DNA of 63,644 nt from an uncultured Lachnospiraceae bacterium (lineage in GTDB: Bacteria; Bacillota; Clostridia; Lachnospirales; Lachnospiraceae), in the NCBI GenBank assembly GCA_902793995.1, contig CADBFP010000008.1, positions 1 through 63,644 of the forward strand, in the 5' to 3' direction. The position numbers and the translations under genes were made by a program. This document shows positions 58,930 to 63,644 of the stretch, piece after piece (position 1 is the first letter of the stretch; every line of letters starts with the position of its first letter). A model generated the notes under the pieces. The model had not been told where the DNA came from and ran no database searches. It saw nothing but the letters and a program-made list of their open reading frames with translations.

Positions 58930-60535
58930 GCCCGGCCGCCTCCTTTCTCCTTTGTTCGGATGGATTAATGCCCGACATGGCCAGACCATAGTCCGCATCC
59001 GCCGCGTCAGGCGCCAGAATATCCACCAATTTCCCTTCCGAGACAATGGCTATACGGTCGGAAATGCTGCGCAGCTCCTGCAATTCGGAAGAGACCATCA
59101 CAATGGTCATACCTCTCTCCCGGTTCAGCTTCGCCAGGGTCTCCAGCACCAGTTTTTTCGCCCCGATATCAATGCCCCGGGTGGGCTCGGAAACGAAAAG
59201 GAAGCGGGGATTCATACAAAGGGCTCTGGCAATGCAGACCTTCTGCTGATTCCCTCCGGAGAGCGTCCCGGAGAGCTGCAGGGGGCCGGTGCAGCGGATA
59301 TCCAGATCCTTGATCATCTGCTTTGCCGTTTCCTTGATTTCCTTGGAATTCTTCAGGCTAAAGGGGCCGATTTTTCTCAGGAATTCCCCCCGCACCTGCA
59401 TGGCGTTGAAGACAATATTATCCTCTATGGCCTGATCCAGCAGAAGCCCTACCCGCTTGCGGTCTTCGGACACCATGGCAATGCCGGCCCGCAGGGCGGC
59501 GGAGGTATCTCCGATCTTTAAGGGCTCTCCGAAAAGGGCCACTTCTCCCTCGGCCTCATACAAGCCCATGATTCCATTGGGAATACCCAGTTTTCCCTGG
59601 CCCGCCAGGCCGCCGATTCCCAGTATTTCCCCCTCATAAACATCCAGATCCAGGCCGTTAACCCGCTCGCCGGGCATTTCCACCCGAAGATCCTTGATAT
59701 GAAGCGCAACCGTCTCATGGGGATTTTCCCGTTTCTCCAAATCCACCATGGATTCGCCCTTGCGGCCGATCATCCGCTCCGCCATTTCCACGATATTGGT
59801 CTCGCTGGTTCTTAAGGTGGAAACCAGTTTGCCGTCCCGCAGAATGGTAATGCTGTCCGAAGCGGCCATCACTTCGTCCAGACGGTGGGTAATAAAGATC
59901 ACAGCGATGCCGCTTTCCGCAATCTTCTTCATCACGGAAATCAGCTGGGTGGCCTCCGACTCCGTCAATACGGCGGTAGGCTCGTCAAACACCAGCAGTT
60001 TCACCCCGGATTTATCAATCTCCCGGGCGATTTCTACAAACTGCATATACCCTACGGGAAGGCCATGGACCATGGTATATTCGTCTATATTCATCCCCAC
60101 GCTGTCCAGCGCCTTGCGGGCATCGCTGGACATGACTTTCATATCCAATGATTCCAGATTTTTGCCGAAAATCCGGCTGAAAAAGTGGGGATTGGAGATT
60201 TCTCTGTTCAGTTTGATATTCTCGGTAATGGTAAAGCCCGGCAGCAGCATGAATTCCTGGTGAACCATACCGATGCCCTTCATCATGGCGTCGTGAGGAG
60301 AGAATATCCCAGCCTCTTCGCCATCCAGCAGCACCTTGCCTTCAAACCCTCCGGTATCATGAATCACGGGCATGCCGAAGAGAATATTCATCAAGGTGGA
60401 TTTCCCCGCCCCGTTTTCTCCCAAAAGCGCATGAATCTCGCCGGGTTTTATGGACAGAGAAACATCACTGAGCACCGTATTCTCGCCGTAGCGCTTTGTG
60501 ATATTCTGCATTTCTAGAACGTATTCTGAATGCAC
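58916..60535 (-). CDS. ABC transporter ATP-binding protein with two nucleotide-binding domains
   Basis: A 539-residue double ATPase of the ribose/BMP type. The first domain has GENGAGKST (Walker A), a degenerate signature LPVGYMQFV and VFDEPTAVLT. The second has a degenerate Walker A (GLAGQGKLG) but an intact signature TLSGGNQQKV and FVSEPTRGID (Asp replaced by Ser). The start codon is GTG at 60535 after AAGGAGG. One site is therefore probably catalytic and one degenerate, as is common in this family. A strong hairpin separates it from the binding-protein gene. Confidence 0.92.
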   Translation of the reverse strand: MHSEYVLEMQNITKRYGENTVLSDVSLSIKPGEIHALLGENGAGKSTLMNILFGMPVIHDTGGFEGKVLLDGEEAGIFSPHDAMMKGIGMVHQEFMLLPGFTITENIKLNREISNPHFFSRIFGKNLESLDMKVMSSDARKALDSVGMNIDEYTMVHGLPVGYMQFVEIAREIDKSGVKLLVFDEPTAVLTESEATQLISVMKKIAESGIAVIFITHRLDEVMAASDSITILRDGKLVSTLRTSETNIVEMAERMIGRKGESMVDLEKRENPHETVALHIKDLRVEMPGERVNGLDLDVYEGEILGIGGLAGQGKLGIPNGIMGLYEAEGEVALFGEPLKIGDTSAALRAGIAMVSEDRKRVGLLLDQAIEDNIVFNAMQVRGEFLRKIGPFSLKNSKEIKETAKQMIKDLDIRCTGPLQLSGTLSGGNQQKVCIARALCMNPRFLFVSEPTRGIDIGAKKLVLETLAKLNRERGMTIVMVSSELQELRSISDRIAIVSEGKLVDILAPDAADADYGLAMSGINPSEQRRKEAAGHDEQ

Positions 60536-60552
60536 CCGTTTGCTCCTCCTTC

Positions 60553-60588
60553 CTATAAAGAGAACTCGCCGCGCAAGGGCGAGTTCTC
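60553..60588 (-). terminator. Intra-operon hairpin after the binding-protein gene
   Basis: On the minus strand GAGAACTCGCC-CTTGCGC-GGCGAGTTCTC followed by TTTATA: an 11-bp perfect stem between the binding protein and ATPase genes. It is expected to stop or process most transcripts and keep the binding protein more abundant. Confidence 0.75.
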
Positions 60589-60613
60589 AGGGAAATGACT
60601 ACTGGATAACCGC

Positions 60614-61813
60614 TTATTTGTTCAGATAATCCGCAAAGTTCACGGGAGCCAGCAGGATGGTGTAGTAGTTATCATACTTGTTGCCCTTCACATCGGTATA
60701 AGTGGATACCTTGGCGCCTTTGATCTTATCATCAAACATCTTGGCCAGGGTGGCGGCGTCGTTGCGGGAAGTGATGGTTCCATCTACAAAGCCCTTGGCG
60801 TATTCCACACCGATCTCAATGATGGTCATGGCAATAGGAGAAGCCCAGGTGGAGAAACGGCCCACAGCGTTGTGGTCGTTCAGCTTGGCAGCGATCTGCT
60901 TTAAGGCCTCGGTGTCGTCTCCGCCGATCTGCAGTTCAAGACCCAGGGTGGCGGGGAAGGCATGGTAAGGGCTGGGGCAGCAAGGCTGAGGATAGTAAGC
61001 ATTGGGCTGATCCAGACAGGCCGTCTGCAGGGAAGGCTGCATGCCGCAGTTGGTGGTGAAGAAGGCTACCTTCTTGCCGGGATACTTGGCCAGCTGCTGA
61101 GGCACGTCTTCCAGAATGAACTGCTGGGAGGCGGAAAGGCCGGCTTCTGCCGTGGGGTCGGGAGCGGTCACATCCACCATCTCGATGCCGTACTTTTCAG
61201 CATTCTTCTTCAGAAGCTCATGACGGGCAACGATCAGCTCCATAGCCATGTGGCGGGGGAAGGAGTAGTGGATGAATACATCAATGCCCCAGCCCTTCAG
61301 GGTATCCATAATGGTATCGCCCTGGGCGGCTTCATCGGCATACATCACGATATCGGCGGCTTTGGAAATAACCTCGGGGTCTTCCTGAGGCGTTCCGGCA
61401 ATCAGCAGGATATCGTTCCGGCCCATTTCGCGGATCTTATCAAAAGCAGCCTTGGCGCCGGGAACGGCCTGGCACATCACGATGGCCTTCACATCCGGGT
61501 CGGATGCAAAATTGACCAGGGCGGAAACGGTGGTTTCCATTTCGGACATGAAGTTGTCCGGGTAAGTAGCGGTAACGATATGATCTTTGCCGTAAAGGGC
61601 AACTGCCTTTTCCGCAGCGCGGAATTCTTCTTCGCCCTGGGATACGGTACCGGTCATGATGGCGATTTTCCATTTGCCATCAGTCTTGGGGGCGGTGGTG
61701 GTGGCAGTTCCTGCATTGCCACCGGCAGTGGTGGTTTCGGCGGGCTTCTGTCCACATCCAGCCAGGCCTGCAATCATCACAAGCACCAGCAGCAGACTCA
61801 TCAGTTTTTTCAT
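60614..61813 (-). CDS. DUF3798 family substrate-binding lipoprotein
   Basis: A 399-residue exported lipoprotein: signal MKKLMSLLLVLVMIAGLAGC with a lipobox LAGC at residue 20, a Thr-rich linker, then a periplasmic-binding-protein fold (WKIAIMTGTVSQGEEEFRAAE, AIVMCQAVPGAKAAFDKI). It matches DUF3798. Such proteins accompany ribose/BMP-type ABC transporters; the ligand is unknown. The start ATG at 61813 follows GGAGG. It is the first gene of the operon and has a strong promoter. Confidence 0.93.
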   Translation of the reverse strand: MKKLMSLLLVLVMIAGLAGCGQKPAETTTAGGNAGTATTTAPKTDGKWKIAIMTGTVSQGEEEFRAAEKAVALYGKDHIVTATYPDNFMSEMETTVSALVNFASDPDVKAIVMCQAVPGAKAAFDKIREMGRNDILLIAGTPQEDPEVISKAADIVMYADEAAQGDTIMDTLKGWGIDVFIHYSFPRHMAMELIVARHELLKKNAEKYGIEMVDVTAPDPTAEAGLSASQQFILEDVPQQLAKYPGKKVAFFTTNCGMQPSLQTACLDQPNAYYPQPCCPSPYHAFPATLGLELQIGGDDTEALKQIAAKLNDHNAVGRFSTWASPIAMTIIEIGVEYAKGFVDGTITSRNDAATLAKMFDDKIKGAKVSTYTDVKGNKYDNYYTILLAPVNFADYLNK

Positions 61814-61879
61814 TTTCAGTCCTCCGTTTCTTCTTCGTACGGCAAATAAGCTGTTTTTCTGCCGCACACTATTTTTCTC

Positions 61880-61908
61880 ATTTTAACACAATATCTTGTA
61901 TGTGTCAA
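61880..61908 (-). promoter_or_regulatory. Promoter of the DUF3798 transporter operon
   Basis: On the minus strand TTGACA (61903-61908), 17 bp, TAAAAT (61880-61885). Confidence 0.85.
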
Positions 61909-61961
61909 CAATCCGCACATTTTTTTCCATTTTCGATTTTCTTATATAAGAGAACGCAATA

Positions 61962-62219
61962 TCAACAAAAATGCACTTTGGGACAGGTCTCCTGCTGCCC
62001 TATTTCAGCACCTTCCGAAAAGTCTCTTCTCCGGATCACCGGCCCCTTCCATTCCCAGACCGGCCAGTCGTCGCTGCCCTTTTTATACCACACCGCCGGC
62101 ACCGCATGCTCCTCCACGGAAAAGCCGGGGATAGCCCCGGCAAATAAAGGTACAAAGCCGTAGCGCTGTACCGCATCTATCAGATCCTGCTTGCTTCGAA
62201 TGATGAAATCGTAGGTCAT
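61962..62219 (-). pseudogene. AlkZ-related protein, N-terminal fragment
   Basis: An 85-codon frame. The first 64 residues (SKQDLIDAVQRYGFVPLF ... IPGFSVEEHAVPAVWY ... WEWKGPVIR) resemble the start of a clostridial winged-helix/AlkZ-related family of about 200 residues. From RRRDFSEGAEI on the similarity ends, and the frame stops at 61962. It looks truncated. A GAGGAG site precedes the ATG, so a short product may still be made. The family assignment is from memory and not checked. Confidence 0.5.
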
Positions 62220-62245
62220 AACGCTCCTCGTCCCGTCCTGTCCCC

Positions 62246-63025
62246 TTAAAACTCAAAAGGAGGCAGGTCCTTCACCAGGGGCAGTAAATCCCGGATATAA
62301 TCCGCCATGGCGCTAAGCATGGCCTCCCCCCACTCTATGGTGGCGGTATCCGGCGCATCCGGTCCTACCCAGCCGTTGCCGCTGTGGCTGGCGGTGGGCC
62401 GGGCCGCCCGGATGGTGGCCCCCTGGAAACTCAAGGTCTGGAAGCCGGTGGTGGGCAGTGCCTCGCCGTAATCGTTAATCAGCTGCTGGCCTTCGTGGAG
62501 ATGGTTTTGATCCACCAGGTCTGGATTCACCGCCAATATGGCGGCGGTCTCCTCTCCGCCCCCGTGGCCCCCCTTCCAGGCCGGATTCAGTTCTCCGGCC
62601 ATAGTCCACCAGTTGAGGCAAAGGCAGCGGGCCCCTTTTTTGTGCAGGGTCAGGCTCACGGAATCGATGGGAACCGTATTGCCTCCGTGGCCGTTCAGGA
62701 TGATGAATTTGCGGAATCCGTCTGCAAAGAGGGAGAGGCAAATCCGCTCCAGAACCTGAACCAGCAATTCATTGCCCAGAGAAATGCTGCCGGGGAAGCT
62801 TTCCAGAAAATCCGTGGAGCCGTAAGGCAGGGTGGGAGCAATCATCAGCTCCTCCGGGCCGATCCGTTCCTCCAAAAGAGTCAGGATTCGATCCGGGATC
62901 AGGGTATCCGTCCCCAAGGGCATATGCCGTCCGTGGTTTTCCAGACTGCCGATGGGGATCAGGATCATATCATTGGTTTTCAGGTATTCCTGAACCTGTA
63001 AAGGGGTAATATGGGCTAAGCGCAT
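62246..63025 (-). CDS. Creatininase family protein
   Basis: A 259-residue metal-dependent amidohydrolase of the creatininase family. The metal ligands are in GSLENHGRHMPLGTD, NGHGGN and a late GGHGGGEETAA. Creatininases and related enzymes open cyclic amides (creatinine, FAPy) or remove formyl groups; this substrate is unknown. The start at 63025 follows AAGGAGG. It lies upstream of the DUF3798 operon (same strand) and just downstream of the cell-wall protein, with its own short gap. Confidence 0.9.
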   Translation of the reverse strand: MRLAHITPLQVQEYLKTNDMILIPIGSLENHGRHMPLGTDTLIPDRILTLLEERIGPEELMIAPTLPYGSTDFLESFPGSISLGNELLVQVLERICLSLFADGFRKFIILNGHGGNTVPIDSVSLTLHKKGARCLCLNWWTMAGELNPAWKGGHGGGEETAAILAVNPDLVDQNHLHEGQQLINDYGEALPTTGFQTLSFQGATIRAARPTASHSGNGWVGPDAPDTATIEWGEAMLSAMADYIRDLLPLVKDLPPFEF

Positions 63026-63073
63026 AGCTGCCTCCTTCCAAATGCGTGCTGCGGCAGGCAGCTGTTTCATGGC

Positions 63074-63644
63074 TTACCGGCTGCGCCGCTTTGATTCTTT
63101 TTTGTCCGTACCGGGCCAAATGACCGCCAGTCCCAGCAGAGAGATGCTCATCAAGGCAATCCACTTCGTCAAGCTGTTTCCATCCCCCATGGCAGGAATG
63201 CTCTTCCCGGGCATGTTCTGAGTCGGATCTTCCTGGGTAGGGGCTTCCTGGGTAGGGGCTTCCTGGGTAGGGTCACTGCCGCCGGGTTCATTGCCACCAG
63301 GCTGGTCGCCGCCGGGCTGGTCTCCGCCGGGCTCATCTCCACCGGGTTGGTTGCCGCCGGGCTGGTCTCCGCCGGGCTGATCACCGCCGGGCTCATCGCC
63401 ACCGGGCTCGTTGCCACCAGGTTCATTACCACCGGGCTCATTGCCGCCAGGCTCATTGCCACCAGGCTGGTCGCCGCCGGGGTCATTGCCGCCAGGCTGG
63501 TCGCCGCCGGGCTGGTCGCCGCCGGGTTCATTCCCACCGGGCTCATTCCCACCGGGCTGATCGCCGCCGGGCTGATCGCCACCAGGCTGGTCGCCGCCGG
63601 GCTGGTCTCCACCGGGTTGGTCGCCACCGGGTTGGTCGCCGCCA
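63074..63644 (-). CDS. Cell-surface repeat protein with sortase-type C-terminus (partial)
   Basis: The C-terminal 190 residues of a larger protein that begins outside the window. It has about 125 residues of a (G-G-[DN]-[QE]-P) repeat, then PTQEAPTQE, and ends in SIPAMGDGNS, a hydrophobic helix (WIALMSISLLGLAVIW) and a basic tail KKESKRRSR. This is the layout of a sortase substrate, although the motif is IPAMG rather than LPxTG. Other frames across the repeat are open too (for example 63169-63627), as the repeat has a 15-bp period, but only this one has the anchor. Presumably a surface adhesin or structural protein; function unknown. Confidence 0.8.
   Translation of the reverse strand, partial: GGDQPGGDQPGGDQPGGDQPGGDQPGGDQPGGNEPGGNEPGGDQPGGDQPGGNDPGGDQPGGNEPGGNEPGGNEPGGNEPGGDEPGGDQPGGDQPGGNQPGGDEPGGDQPGGDQPGGNEPGGSDPTQEAPTQEAPTQEDPTQNMPGKSIPAMGDGNSLTKWIALMSISLLGLAVIWPGTDKKESKRRSR

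Noticed and set aside
63169-63627. 152-codon frame reading MATNPVETSPAATS repeats
   Set aside because: Another frame of the GGDQP repeat; only the frame ending at 63074 has the membrane anchor and basic tail.

Overview
The window looks like a chromosome segment of a fairly G+C-rich member of the Firmicutes, most likely an uncultured gut Clostridia (Lachnospirales/Oscillospirales-like). The evidence is a T-box leader on thrS, a CIRCE operator, a BlaI/M56 pair, a MecA-type adaptor, DUF4364, a DUF3798-type ABC cassette, strong AGGAGG ribosome binding sites and textbook sigma-A promoters (TTGACA-17-TATAAT). No rRNA operon and no true CRISPR array is present. The assignment to a family is inference.

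Layout. 0-3.5 kb: the end of a holin-like small toxin gene, an HTH regulator, a CPA2-type cation/proton antiporter and a Gate-domain membrane protein. 3.5-15.3 kb: rpoB-rpoC, a fused double EcfA ATPase downstream, a lone ArpU/sigma-like regulator and rho with a long disordered insert. 15.6-26.4 kb: DUF4364, amidohydrolase, a very large adenosine-deaminase-like protein, queH, a beta-CASP nuclease, trpS, a flavodoxin reductase and thrS with its T-box. 26.4-31.3 kb: a BlaI / M56-LCP sensor pair and htpG under CIRCE control. 31.4-37.4 kb: a polysaccharide deacetylase, smpB, secG, pheT and pheS. 37.8-46.2 kb: an orphan HipB with three phased operators, a translational GTPase fused to a NYN/Rae1-like nuclease, an M32 carboxypeptidase, a CofE-like protein, an aminotransferase, a MecA adaptor and a CAT-anticodon tRNA. 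46.2-55.9 kb: accessory DNA with a PLD-helicase-DUF3427 gene (frameshifted) coupled to a Nudix-MazG fusion, tRNA-Asp and tRNA-Leu, rtcB, several small enzymes and a decayed WYL gene. 55.9-61.9 kb: a DUF3798 binding-protein ABC transporter. 62.2 kb to the end: a creatininase-like hydrolase and the C-terminus of a sortase-anchored repeat protein.

The most striking global feature is a set of at least eight families of short palindromic repeats (called A-H here) scattered throughout. Most lie between genes. Some lie in frame inside htpG (two sites, two or three families) and inside the linker of the EcfA fusion, one lies inside the thrS T-box leader, and others form tandem arrays of about 60 bp units in the htpG leader and before the cofE-like gene. 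Some copies double as terminators or supply start or stop codons. This resembles the Rickettsia palindromic elements in behaviour and is the best candidate for an undescribed system here. Other strong candidates are the GTPase-Rae1-like fusion, the M56-LCP sensor and the helicase/Nudix-MazG module.
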